Assembly: GCF_900107255.1 (NCBI RefSeq)
Contig: NZ_FNPH01000001.1
Coordinates: forward strand, 310,001-374,000
Origin: Micromonospora pattaloongensis
Lineage (GTDB): Bacteria; Actinomycetota; Actinomycetes; Mycobacteriales; Micromonosporaceae
Direction of reading: 5' to 3'
DNA: 64,000 nucleotides
This document shows positions 50,938-59,093 of this stretch, piece by piece. The notes under the pieces were generated by a model. It was given only the letters and a program-made list of their open reading frames with translations, did no database searches and had not been told where the DNA came from. Both the position numbers and the translations under genes were made by a program. Position 1 is the stretch's first letter. Every line of letters starts with the position of its first letter.

Positions 50938-52058
50938 AGTTTCGCTCATTGACGACGACTGCGGCGCTTTTCTGCGTCGCCGCCGTCACGCTTGCACCGG
51001 CCGCGCCAGCCCAGGCGGACCAGATCCGGAACAATCAATGGCATCTTGAATCGTTGAAAGTCGCCGACGCTCATCAAATAAGTCAGGGCGAGGGGGTCAC
51101 CGTTGCAGTTATCGACACTGGCGTGACAGCCCATCTTGACCTTCGAAATAACGTTCTACCTGGAGTTGACCTAACAACGGGTGGCTCCAGTGATGGACGA
51201 GAAGATCAGGACGGACACGGCACGGGAATGGCGGGATTAATCGCCGCGCACGGCCGCAACGCTAGCGATGGGGCTCTAGGCATCGCACCAAAGGCCAAGA
51301 TCCTCCCGGTTCGGTATGCGAGAACCGGGAGGATCAACGAAAACTATGGCGACAGCCTGGCTGCGGGCATTGAATGGGCGGTTAGCCATGGCGCAAAGGT
51401 AATAAGCATCTCGTGGTCCGGCGGCTCGTCTGCAAGGCTGGGTCGCGCCGTGACAGCGGCCATCGCGGCAGACATCGTCGTCGTCGCGGGCGCCGGCAAC
51501 CGGCCCGATTCATATGCAGTGGGCTTTCCAGCAATGTACGAAGGTGTTGTCGCAGTTGGCGCGACGGATCGCAGCGGGAAACTGGGCAAGGCCTCCGTAA
51601 CTGGGAAAGCCATGGTTATCACCGCGCCAGGTGAGGACATTTTCAGCACGGGGTTGGCGGGCCGTTACCGGAAGGGCACTGGCACGTCGGATGCCACCGC
51701 GATTGTGTCGGGGGCGGTTGCGCTGATTCGGAGCAAGTACCCGGACCTGTCGGCCAAGGAAGTGATTCACCGACTGACCGCTACGGCCACGGACAAGGGT
51801 GCGCCCGGCCGGGACCCGGAATACGGCTACGGCGTACTCGATCTCGTCGCGGCGCTGACCGCCGACGTGCCGCCGCTCGACGACGAGGCCAACGCAAGTG
51901 CCGCCCCGACCCCGTCGGCTGGCGGGACGGCCGTTCCGATGCCCCACGTATCCGGTAGCAAGACGACCACCCTGCTGATCACCCTCGGTGCGCTGATTGT
52001 CATCGGCGTTGTGATCACCTTGCTGGTCGTACGCTCTCGCCGTCGCCAGGGCACATGA
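50934..52058 (+). CDS. Type VII secretion-associated subtilisin-like protease (mycosin)
   Basis: The 374-residue membrane-anchored protease has a signal peptide (about 1-27, ending APAQA), a subtilase domain with the triad Asp61 (VAVIDTG), His95 (DGHGTGMAG) and Ser252 (GTSDATAIVSG), a Pro/Ser linker, and a C-terminal membrane helix (about 345-367: TTLLITLGALIVIGVVITLLVV) with a basic tail. This is the MycP layout. No EccB/C/D/E genes are nearby. The 5' half is noticeably lower in G+C than its surroundings. GTG 50934 overlaps the upstream stop. Confidence 0.9.
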   Translation: MKFRSLTTTAALFCVAAVTLAPAAPAQADQIRNNQWHLESLKVADAHQISQGEGVTVAVIDTGVTAHLDLRNNVLPGVDLTTGGSSDGREDQDGHGTGMAGLIAAHGRNASDGALGIAPKAKILPVRYARTGRINENYGDSLAAGIEWAVSHGAKVISISWSGGSSARLGRAVTAAIAADIVVVAGAGNRPDSYAVGFPAMYEGVVAVGATDRSGKLGKASVTGKAMVITAPGEDIFSTGLAGRYRKGTGTSDATAIVSGAVALIRSKYPDLSAKEVIHRLTATATDKGAPGRDPEYGYGVLDLVAALTADVPPLDDEANASAAPTPSAGGTAVPMPHVSGSKTTTLLITLGALIVIGVVITLLVVRSRRRQGT

Positions 52059-52087
52059 CGCCGGCGCGACCGGTAGCGTGATCGATC

Positions 52088-52729
52088 GTGCGTATGTCTA
52101 ATCCGTTCCGGCTGGTGCTCGCGTCGGCGAGCCCGGCGCGGCGCAAGAGCCTGCAGGCGGCCGGCATCAATCCGGAGGTGCTGGTCAGCGGCGTGGACGA
52201 GTCGGTCGTGGAGGCCCCGGACGCGGAGACTCTCTGCCTGACGCTGGCACAGCTGAAGGCGGAGGCGGTGGCGCACCGGCTGCGGCCGGAGGCGACCAGC
52301 GGGCGCGACCTGGTGGTGTTGGGCTGCGACTCGGTGCTGGCGTTCGGTGGGGAGATTCTCGGCAAGCCGGCGGATGCGGACGAGGCGCGGACGCGCTGGC
52401 GGGACATGCGGGGCCGTTCCGGGGTGCTGCACACCGGGCACTGCCTGATCGACGTGTCGGGCGACGGCCGCGCCGAGGCGGTCGCGTCGACGACGGTGCA
52501 TTTCGCGGACATCACCGACGCGGAGATTGAGGCGTACGTCAACACCGGCGAGCCGCTGCATGTGGCCGGCGCGTTCACGATCGACGGGCTGGGTGGGCCG
52601 TTCGTGGAGCGCGTCGAGGGCGACCCGGGGACGGTGGTCGGGTTGTCGCTGCCGCTGCTGCGCCGGCTGCTCGGTCGACTCGACCGAGACATCACCGACC
52701 TGTGGGACACGGACGTCGATGAGGACTAA
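52088..52729 (+). CDS. maf: Maf/septum-formation-type nucleoside triphosphate pyrophosphatase
   Basis: The 213-residue house-cleaning enzyme hydrolyses modified or canonical NTPs. Motifs include LVLASASPARRKSLQAAG, VLGCDSVLAFGGEILGKP and AFTIDGLGGPFVERVEGDPGTVVGLSLPLL. GTG 52088 follows TAGCGT (52074-52079) by 8 nt. In related actinomycetes it sits close to accE; here a mycosin operon separates them. The next gene's -10 box overlaps its stop codon. Confidence 0.95.
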   Translation: MRMSNPFRLVLASASPARRKSLQAAGINPEVLVSGVDESVVEAPDAETLCLTLAQLKAEAVAHRLRPEATSGRDLVVLGCDSVLAFGGEILGKPADADEARTRWRDMRGRSGVLHTGHCLIDVSGDGRAEAVASTTVHFADITDAEIEAYVNTGEPLHVAGAFTIDGLGGPFVERVEGDPGTVVGLSLPLLRRLLGRLDRDITDLWDTDVDED

Positions 52730-52738
52730 CGTCGCGGC

Positions 52739-53392
52739 ATGACGACGAGGTCGATTCGCATCACCGAGGAGCTTCAGGCGTACGTCGTGGCGCACGGGAC
52801 GCCCCCGGACGACGTGATGCGGGATTTGGCGGCGGAGACGTACACCGTCCTGCCGGAGTTCGCGGAGATGCAGGTGGCGCTCGACCAGGCGGCCTTCCTC
52901 ACCCTGCTGGCGCAGATGGTGGGCGCGCGGCAGGCGGTCGAGGTCGGCACCTTCACCGGACTGTCGGCGCTGGCGATCGCCCGTGGTCTCGTTCCCGGCG
53001 GGCGGTTGACCTGCTTCGACATCTCGGAGGACTTCACGGCGATGGCGCGCCGCTACTGGGCGCGGGCCGGGGTGGCGGAGCGCATCGAGCTGCGGATCGG
53101 GCCGGCCGCGGACGGGCTGCGTGCCCTGCCGGCGGACCCGCACCTCGATCTCGCCTTCATCGACGCGGACAAGACGGGCTACCCGGTCTACTGGGCGGAA
53201 CTGGTGCCGCGGATGCGTCCCGGTGGGCTGATCGCGGTGGACAACGTGCTGCGCGGTGGGCGGGTGCTGGCGCCGCAGGACGAGGGCGATCGCGCGATCG
53301 CGGCGTTCAACGAGGCGGTCGTCAACGACGACCGGGTCGACGTGGTGATGCTGCCGCTCGCCGACGGCCTCACCCTGGCGCGCCGGCGCTGA
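52739..53392 (+). CDS. Class I SAM-dependent O-methyltransferase (COMT-like)
   Basis: The 217-residue enzyme belongs to the family-3 O-methyltransferases (caffeoyl-CoA OMT-like). The SAM-binding motif is VEVGTFTGLSALAIARGL, and the metal/catalytic stretch LAFIDADKTGYPVYW plus the Asp-Asn in GGLIAVDNVL are present. The substrate is unknown. ATG 52739 follows TAACGT (52727-52732) by 6 nt; that box contains the TAA stop of maf, so the genes are packed with separate leaderless transcripts. A 73-bp inverted repeat lies immediately downstream. Confidence 0.92.
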   Translation: MTTRSIRITEELQAYVVAHGTPPDDVMRDLAAETYTVLPEFAEMQVALDQAAFLTLLAQMVGARQAVEVGTFTGLSALAIARGLVPGGRLTCFDISEDFTAMARRYWARAGVAERIELRIGPAADGLRALPADPHLDLAFIDADKTGYPVYWAELVPRMRPGGLIAVDNVLRGGRVLAPQDEGDRAIAAFNEAVVNDDRVDVVMLPLADGLTLARRR

Positions 53393-53402
53393 CCGCCGCG
53401 CC

Positions 53403-53475
53403 GCGATCTTGCAGTTCTGGCCGGGGCAAAAAGTGCTAAAAGCGGGCAAACTCAGGGCCACAACTGCAAGATCGC
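53403..53475. repeat. 73-bp inverted repeat with GCGATCTTGCAGTT ends
   Basis: Arms of 20 bp with one mismatch (53403-53422 and 53456-53475; outer 14 bp GCGATCTTGCAGTT identical) flank a 33-bp A-rich centre (GGGGCAAAAAGTGC...). It lies between convergent genes. Elements with these ends recur in Micromonosporaceae genomes (from memory). It may be a non-autonomous mobile element or a terminator. Confidence 0.75.
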
Positions 53476-53525
53476 CGCCGAGGGGCGGGGGCGGCGCCTA
53501 ACCCGCCCCCCGGGGGGGCAGGGGG

Positions 53526-54713
53526 TTATGCGGGGGCGGGGGCGGGGGCGGGGCGTAGTCGGATGGAGCGGCCGAGACGGGCGGCGAGCACGGCCGCGAC
53601 GGCGATGAAGACCGGCAGCAGCAGGAACGCGCGGTGCGGGCCCACGCCGTCGGCGACGGCGCCGAGCAGCACGGGCGCGATCCCGAAGCCGACCGCCATC
53701 GAGTACGACGAGTAGCCGGCGGCGCGGTCCGCCTGGTCACCGGCGACGGCGAGCGCGATCGAGATCGCCAGCGGGTAGTGCATCGCGTTGCCGAACCCGA
53801 CGATCACCAGGCCGGTGACGGCGAGCCAGCCCGCGGTGGCGGCCCAGAAGACCGCGAACCCGACGGTGCTCACCGCGAGCGCGCCGAGCAGCAGCGGGAT
53901 CGGCGCGACCCGGAGCGCGATCCGGCCGCCGACGACCCGGCCGAGGAACATCCCGGCGACGATCGAGGCGACCGTCGCGGACGCCGCGCCGGGGGTCATC
54001 CCGGCGTGCGAGCGGAGCACGTCGGCGGTCCAGAGCGACAGGCAGACCTCGATGGAGCCGGTCACGCCCATCAGCGCCCAGGCGATCCAGTACGACCGGG
54101 GCAGCCGCCCGGGCCGGGTCTCGGCGGCGGCGGGCACGGCGGGCGCGCCCTGCGGCACGCGGATCCGGAACGCGACCGCGGCCAGCGCGACGAGCGCGAT
54201 CAGGCCGGCCTGGACGGCCAGCGCCGGCCGCCACCCGGTCCCGGCGTCGACGGAGAGCCCGATGACGATCGGGGCGAGCACGCCCATGCCCGCGCAGGCG
54301 GCGTTGGCCTCGCTGATCGCGGCGGACGACGCGGCGCCGTGGTGCTCGGCGAGCGCGACGTTGACGCTGCTGACCAGGATGATGCCGAACGTCGACAGCA
54401 CGACCACGGCCGTGAGGGTGGCGGCGATCGGTCGGAGCAGGCAGAGGGCCAGGACGCCGCCGGCGACGCCGGCGAGGGCGAGCCAGAGGGTACGGGCGCG
54501 GCCGATCCGGGCGGTCAGCCGGGCGAAGCTGAATCCGCCGATCAGCGCGCCGACGGCGAGCGCGGTGCTGTGCAGGCTGGCCACGGCGGCGGTGGTCTGC
54601 TGCTCGTCGCGCAGCAGCGGCACGACCGGCCCGAAGCCGTAGAGGAAGAAGCCCCACACCCCCAGCTGCGCGTAGATCAACCAGGTCAGCCGGTCATGTA
54701 CGAGGCGGGGCAC
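53526..54713 (-). CDS. Major facilitator superfamily transporter
   Basis: The 395-residue inner-membrane protein has twelve predicted helices. The MFS A-like motif between helices 2 and 3 is present (GGFSFARLTARIGRARTLWLA), with its counterpart in the second half (FLGRVVGGRIALRVAPIPLLLG). It resembles YbjJ/FucP-like sugar or drug transporters; the substrate is unknown. GTG 54713 has TAGCGT (rc of 54721-54726) 7 nt upstream, a leaderless start. The C-terminus ends in four Pro-Ala dipeptides encoded by GGGGGC repeats. Confidence 0.9.
   Translation of the reverse strand: MPRLVHDRLTWLIYAQLGVWGFFLYGFGPVVPLLRDEQQTTAAVASLHSTALAVGALIGGFSFARLTARIGRARTLWLALAGVAGGVLALCLLRPIAATLTAVVVLSTFGIILVSSVNVALAEHHGAASSAAISEANAACAGMGVLAPIVIGLSVDAGTGWRPALAVQAGLIALVALAAVAFRIRVPQGAPAVPAAAETRPGRLPRSYWIAWALMGVTGSIEVCLSLWTADVLRSHAGMTPGAASATVASIVAGMFLGRVVGGRIALRVAPIPLLLGALAVSTVGFAVFWAATAGWLAVTGLVIVGFGNAMHYPLAISIALAVAGDQADRAAGYSSYSMAVGFGIAPVLLGAVADGVGPHRAFLLLPVFIAVAAVLAARLGRSIRLRPAPAPAPA
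53532..53553 (+). other. G-run array capable of G-quadruplex formation
   Basis: Four runs of 4-5 G separated by single C (53532-53536, 53538-53542, 53544-53548, 53550-53553) lie in the 3' end of the MFS gene on the template side. They encode PAPAPAPA on the minus strand. Confidence 0.6.
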
Positions 54714-55071
54714 TGTCCTGACGCTACAAGCGTTCGGTCCCGACCCCGCCCCGCTGAGACGGAACTAACGGCGCGCAGCGTGGGCGCTCGGGTTGTCTGC
54801 GCCGAACAGGGGTCGTCGTGCGCCCGGCGGTAGCCCGGTCCGTTCGGCGAGGCCCCCGGCGCGACGAGCGGGGCGGAGGACGCGATATAGACGATCTTGC
54901 GTGTCCATAGTGGTGTGAACTCGTAGTACGTTCGGTCACTAGCACGTGTCGATTCGGCCCACACCGGGGCGTACGTACAGGACGTTGTTCCCATCCGCTG
55001 AGCGGATCCTGGGCGCAGCGCCGATCGGCAGCATGTGTGCCTGTAACTCAGATCACACCGAAGGGTTGCGG
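54714..55071. other. Gene-free regulatory region between MFS and DUF3311 genes
   Basis: The 358 bp hold no supported gene. It carries the MFS leaderless promoter at its left end and a small hairpin ATCCGC-TGA-GCGGAT (54993-55007) about 65 bp before the DUF3311 start. An in-frame extension of the DUF3311 frame to 54946 has no ribosome-binding site and is not accepted. Confidence 0.5.
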
Positions 55072-55542
55072 ATGGTGGATCGGGATCAGCGGCATTGGGA
55101 CGGTCCGGAGTCGGCGCGCTACGGGAGCCGCGGCTGGGACGTCGGACCGCCGCGCCAGGCGACGCCGGAGTGGCCGCCGCGGAGCGACGCGTACCGGCCG
55201 GAGGAGTCGCGGGACGGCGGTTACCGGCCGGACGGCCCCGGGGCCGGTCCGGACCCGTACCGGCCGATCGGCGCAGGCTACGACGGCCGGCCGAGCCGCT
55301 ACGGCGACCAGCCCGCCCCGCCGCCCGGCGCCCGGCCCGCCTGGGGACGGCGCCGCCTCGACGCCAGCCCGTGGCACTGGCTGCTGTTCGTCCCGGTGAT
55401 CGTGCCGCTGATGGTGCCGCTCTACAACCGGATCGAGCCGACCCTGGGCGGCATTCCCTTCTACTACTGGGGGCAGTTGTCCTTCGCGCTGCTGGCGTCG
55501 GCCGTGATCAGCGTCGTCCACCTGGCGACGAAGGACCGGTGA
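55072..55542 (+). CDS. DUF3311 small membrane protein, symporter partner
   Basis: The 156-residue product has a Tyr/Arg/Pro/Gly-rich N-terminus of about 90 residues and a C-terminal DUF3311-like domain with two membrane helices (WHWLLFVPVIVPLMVPLYNRIEPTLGGIPFYYWGQL and LLASAVISVVHLATK). DUF3311 proteins are encoded directly before sodium:solute symporters and probably act as a small accessory subunit. The symporter starts 4 bp after its stop. ATG 55072 is the start; upstream only a weak AAGGG is present. Confidence 0.85.
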   Translation: MVDRDQRHWDGPESARYGSRGWDVGPPRQATPEWPPRSDAYRPEESRDGGYRPDGPGAGPDPYRPIGAGYDGRPSRYGDQPAPPPGARPAWGRRRLDASPWHWLLFVPVIVPLMVPLYNRIEPTLGGIPFYYWGQLSFALLASAVISVVHLATKDR

Positions 55543-55545
55543 CCG

Positions 55546-57216
55546 ATGGGCGACCTCGCGGACAACCAGGTGCAGCTCTGGATCTTCATCTTCTTCTTCG
55601 GGCTGGTCGCCATCATGGGCTTCGCGGCCGCCCGATGGCGCCGGCCGGACAACATCCACACCCTTGAGGAGTGGGGGCTCGGCGGCCGCGCGTTCGGCAG
55701 CTGGGTCACGTTCTTCCTGCTCAGCGGCGATGTATACACCGCCTACACGTTTGTCGCGGTGCCGACGCTGGTGTACGGGGTCGGCGCCGCGGGGTTCTTC
55801 CCCGTGCCGTTCCTGGTGATCGTGTACCCCATGCTCTTCGTCGTGCTGAGCCGCTTCTGGTCGGTCTCGCACGTGCACGGCTTCGTCACGCCCGCCGAGT
55901 TCGTGCGCGCCCGCTTCGGTTCGCGGGCGCTGGCCGTCGGCGTCGCGGTCACCTGCGTCGTGGCGACGATGCCGTACATCGCGTTGCAGCTCATCGGCGT
56001 GCAGGCGGTCTTCAGGGTGATGGGCCTGCCCGGCGGCTGGCCGCTCACCGCGGCATTCCTCGTGCTGGCGCTCTACACGTTCAACTCGGGCCTGCGCGGC
56101 CCGGCGCTGATCTCGATCGTCAAGGACGTCCTGGTGCTGTGGGCGGTGCTCGCGGCGCTGCTCGCGGTGGCCGGCAGGTCGGGTGGCTGGGAGAACGTCT
56201 TCGAGGCGGCCAGCCAGAAGTACGCGTCCAGCGGGAGCACCACCGACGGCCTGTTGCTGGGCCTCGACAGCCAGCTCAACTACGTCACGCTGGCGCTGGG
56301 CTCGGCGGTGGCGCTGTTCCTCTACCCGCACACGCTGACCGCCGCGTTGGCGGCGCGGAACCGCGCGACGCTGCGCCGCAACCTCGCCGCCATGCCGCTC
56401 TACACGCTGTGCCTCGGCGCGCTGATGCTGACCGGGTTCGCCGCGATCTTCGACCGCGTGGAGCCGGTGGGCGGTGACCCGAACACCGTCGTTCCGAACT
56501 GGTTCAACACCTCGCTGCCGGACTGGACCGCCGGGCTGGCGTTCGCGGCGATCGGGGTGGGCGCCATGGTGCCCGCGGCCATCATGTCGATCGCCGCCGC
56601 GAACCTGTTCACCCGCAACATCTACCGCGAGTTCATCCGACCGCACGCGTCCGAGCGGGAGGAGACGATGGTGAGCAAGACGGCGTCGCTGGCCGTCAAG
56701 TTCGGGGCGGTGCTGGTCATCGTCGCGCTGAACACGCAGTTCGCCATCGACCTGCAGCTCATCGGCGGTGTGCTGATCATGCAGACGCTGCCGGCGGTGG
56801 CGCTGGGCCTCTACACCAACTGGTTCCACCGGACCGCGCTGATGTCCGGACTGCTCACCGGGCTGGTCGTCGGTATCCTGATGCTCTACCAGATCCCCCG
56901 CTACGGCGCCGACGGCGCCGTGCTGCGCCCGCACTTCGGCGGTTCGGCGTGGCCGCTCAGCAACCTCGGGCTGGACACCAAGAGCTCGATCTACGTGGGG
57001 ATCGTCGCCCTGTCGGTCAACCTGATCGTCACTGCGGCGCTCACGCCGGTGCTACGCCGCGCCGGGGTGCCGGACGGTCGGGACATCACCGACGAACGCG
57101 ACTACGTGGCCGACGAGGGCGACCCGCGGGTCAAGCGGATGACCGAGATCGTCGACGGCACCCCCGCCGAGGAGACGCTCCCCCAACCCGCGGCCGTCCC
57201 CACCCACCGCCGCTGA
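55546..57216 (+). CDS. Sodium:solute symporter (SSS family, MctC/monocarboxylate-like)
   Basis: The 556-residue inner-membrane protein has about 13 helices with the LeuT-type fold of the SSS family. Recognisable parts are LEEWGLGGRAFGSWVTFFLLSGDVYTAYTFVAVP, HGFVTPAEFVRARFGSRAL, and MVPAAIMSIAAANLFTRNIYREF. The combination with DUF3311 is typical of monocarboxylate or acetate/pyruvate transporters such as MctC. A cytosolic hydrophilic tail of about 60 residues closes it. It ends 8 bp from the convergent ABC permease gene. Confidence 0.92.
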   Translation: MGDLADNQVQLWIFIFFFGLVAIMGFAAARWRRPDNIHTLEEWGLGGRAFGSWVTFFLLSGDVYTAYTFVAVPTLVYGVGAAGFFPVPFLVIVYPMLFVVLSRFWSVSHVHGFVTPAEFVRARFGSRALAVGVAVTCVVATMPYIALQLIGVQAVFRVMGLPGGWPLTAAFLVLALYTFNSGLRGPALISIVKDVLVLWAVLAALLAVAGRSGGWENVFEAASQKYASSGSTTDGLLLGLDSQLNYVTLALGSAVALFLYPHTLTAALAARNRATLRRNLAAMPLYTLCLGALMLTGFAAIFDRVEPVGGDPNTVVPNWFNTSLPDWTAGLAFAAIGVGAMVPAAIMSIAAANLFTRNIYREFIRPHASEREETMVSKTASLAVKFGAVLVIVALNTQFAIDLQLIGGVLIMQTLPAVALGLYTNWFHRTALMSGLLTGLVVGILMLYQIPRYGADGAVLRPHFGGSAWPLSNLGLDTKSSIYVGIVALSVNLIVTAALTPVLRRAGVPDGRDITDERDYVADEGDPRVKRMTEIVDGTPAEETLPQPAAVPTHRR

Positions 57217-57224
57217 ACCCGTAA

Positions 57225-57989
57225 CTAGCGGACGCTGCGGGCGAAGGCGCGGGCGGCCCAGACCACGGCCAGGGCGGCGAGCATCACCGTGATGAGTAGG
57301 CCCTGCCAGACGGCGTCGTTGCCGACGTCGCCGGCGAAGAGGGCGCGGGTGCCGTCGACCGCCCACGAGAAGGGGTTCCAGTCGGCGACGCGCCGCAGCC
57401 ACGCCGGCGCGAACGCCAGCGGCAGCAGGATGCCGGAGAGCAGCAGCACCGGCTGGGCCACGGTGTTCATCAGCGGCGCCAGCGCGTCCTCGCTCTTGAC
57501 CAGCAGCGCGACGCCGTACGAGACGGCCGAGGTCATCAGGGCGATCAGGGCGAGCAGCAGGTACGCGAGCAGCAGGTCGGCGACGTGCACCCGGAGCCCG
57601 AACGGCAGCGCCAGCACCGTGATGATCACCGCTTGGACGAGCAGCGAGACGACGTCCCGCATCGAGCGTCCGAGCAGCAGGGCGAGCCGGCTGACCGGGG
57701 TGACCCGGGACCGCTCGATGACCCCGGCCCGAAGCTCGGCGATCAGGCCGAAGCCCTGGAACAGACCGCCGAAGATGGCGATCAGGACCAGCAGGCCGGG
57801 CACGAAGACGCGGTAGACCTCGGCGTCGCTGGTAGCGCCCATCGGCGCGAGCGCGGGCTTGAGCAGCGGGGCGAAGAGCAGCAGGTACATCACCGGCTGG
57901 AAGACGCCGACGAAGATCCAGACGGGGTTCCGGAGCAGCAGCAGGGTCTGCCGCTGGAAGATCAGCCAGGTGTCACGGGCGAGTTTCAT
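57225..57989 (-). CDS. ABC-2 type transporter permease (DrrB-like)
   Basis: The 254-residue membrane protein has six helices and the ABC-2 signature region (LLLSGILLPLAFAPAWLRRVADWNPFSWAVDGTRALFAGD). It pairs with the ATPase encoded 15 bp upstream to form a DrrAB-like drug exporter. The PadR regulator upstream probably represses both. The substrate is unknown, typically hydrophobic antibiotics or lipids. Confidence 0.92.
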   Translation of the reverse strand: MKLARDTWLIFQRQTLLLLRNPVWIFVGVFQPVMYLLLFAPLLKPALAPMGATSDAEVYRVFVPGLLVLIAIFGGLFQGFGLIAELRAGVIERSRVTPVSRLALLLGRSMRDVVSLLVQAVIITVLALPFGLRVHVADLLLAYLLLALIALMTSAVSYGVALLVKSEDALAPLMNTVAQPVLLLSGILLPLAFAPAWLRRVADWNPFSWAVDGTRALFAGDVGNDAVWQGLLITVMLAALAVVWAARAFARSVR

Positions 57990-58004
57990 CTCGAGTGGTT
58001 CCTT

Positions 58005-58964
58005 TCAGGACTCGCGCAGCGAGCGGCCGGTCTTGGTGAGGAAGACGTCGTCGAGGCTCGGCCGGTGCAGCTCGATCGAGGTCAGGTCGATCGAGGAGCC
58101 GTCGAGCGTGCGGAGGATCTGCGGGATCGCGGTGGCGCCCTCGTCGACGAAGAGCCGCAGGCCGCCCTCGTCGAGCGTCTCCAGCTTCGCGACGTACGGC
58201 TGGGTGTCGAGCAGCTGCGCGGCGGTGGGCGTGGCGGCGCGGGACAGGCCCACGGTGACGACGTCGCCGGAGATCTCGCGCTTGAGCTCGGCCGGCGTGC
58301 CCTCCGCGACGATCCGGCCGTGATCCATGATCGAGATTCGGTCGCAGAGCGCGTCGGCCTCGTCGAGGTAGTGCGTGGTGATGAAGACCGTCATCCCCTC
58401 GGCCCGCAACCGGCGGATCTCGTCCCACATGTGGGCGCGGCTCTGCGGGTCCAGCCCCGTCGTCGGCTCGTCCAGGAAGACGATCTTCGGCTCGTGGATG
58501 ATGCCGAGCGCGATGTCGACCCGGCGGCGCTGGCCACCGGAGTACGTCTTGCACTTGCGGTCGGCGTACTCGGTCAGCTGGAACGCCGCGAGCGCCCGGG
58601 CGGCGCGCGCGTGCGCCTCGGCCTTGCCGATGCCGTACATCCGGGCGTGCAGCACCAGCTCCTCGCGGGCGGTGACCTCGTCCCACGTGCTGCCGCCCTG
58701 GGCGACGTAGCCGATCCGCCGGCGCACCTCGGCCGGGTCCTTGCGCAGGTCGGCGCCCGCGACGGTCGCCTCGCCGCCGTCCGGCGCGATGAGGGTGGCG
58801 AGCATCCGCAACGTCGTCGTCTTGCCGGCGCCGTTCGGGCCGAGGAAACCGAAGATCTCCCCCGGCTCGACCACCAGGTCCACGCCGCGCACCGCATCCA
58901 CCGTCTTCGTCTCGCGGCCTTGTCGGGAGCGGAACGACTTCCGCAGCCCCTTCGTCTCGATCAT
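58005..58964 (-). CDS. Daunorubicin-resistance-type ABC transporter ATP-binding protein (DrrA-like)
   Basis: The 319-residue ATPase has Walker A GPNGAGKTTTLRML, a Q-loop, the ABC signature YSGGQRRRVDIALG, Walker B IVFLDEPTTGLDP and the H-loop TTHYLDEAD, then the C-terminal DrrA extension (about 220-319). ATG 58964 follows AGGAG by 7 nt and starts at the domain (MIETKGLRKSF). Upstream lies a PadR-type regulator and an imperfect palindrome at 59078-59093. The permease follows directly. Confidence 0.95.
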   Translation of the reverse strand: MIETKGLRKSFRSRQGRETKTVDAVRGVDLVVEPGEIFGFLGPNGAGKTTTLRMLATLIAPDGGEATVAGADLRKDPAEVRRRIGYVAQGGSTWDEVTAREELVLHARMYGIGKAEAHARAARALAAFQLTEYADRKCKTYSGGQRRRVDIALGIIHEPKIVFLDEPTTGLDPQSRAHMWDEIRRLRAEGMTVFITTHYLDEADALCDRISIMDHGRIVAEGTPAELKREISGDVVTVGLSRAATPTAAQLLDTQPYVAKLETLDEGGLRLFVDEGATAIPQILRTLDGSSIDLTSIELHRPSLDDVFLTKTGRSLRES

Positions 58965-59077
58965 CGAAAGCTCCTGGTCGGCAGGGGCCGGCGCGGACGC
59001 CGGCCGCATTCCCCCGGTGCACGCCAAGAGGCGTCACCCCAACGCTCGGGCGTCACGGTAACGCGATATAACGCAAG

Positions 59078-59093
59078 TAGTCAACCTTGATTA
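59078..59093. promoter_or_regulatory. Putative PadR operator upstream of the DrrAB-like genes
   Basis: TAGTCAA-CC-TTGATTA is a near-perfect 16-bp palindrome next to TTGACT (minus strand), which looks like the -35 element of the exporter genes. The same half-site TTAGTCAA recurs upstream of the padR start (rc of 59743-59750), suggesting joint control and autoregulation. Confidence 0.6.

Noticed and set aside
49085-52058. A complete ESX/type VII secretion locus
   Set aside because: No FtsK/SpoIIIE-type EccC, EccB, EccD or EccE gene is present; only substrate-like proteins and a mycosin are seen.
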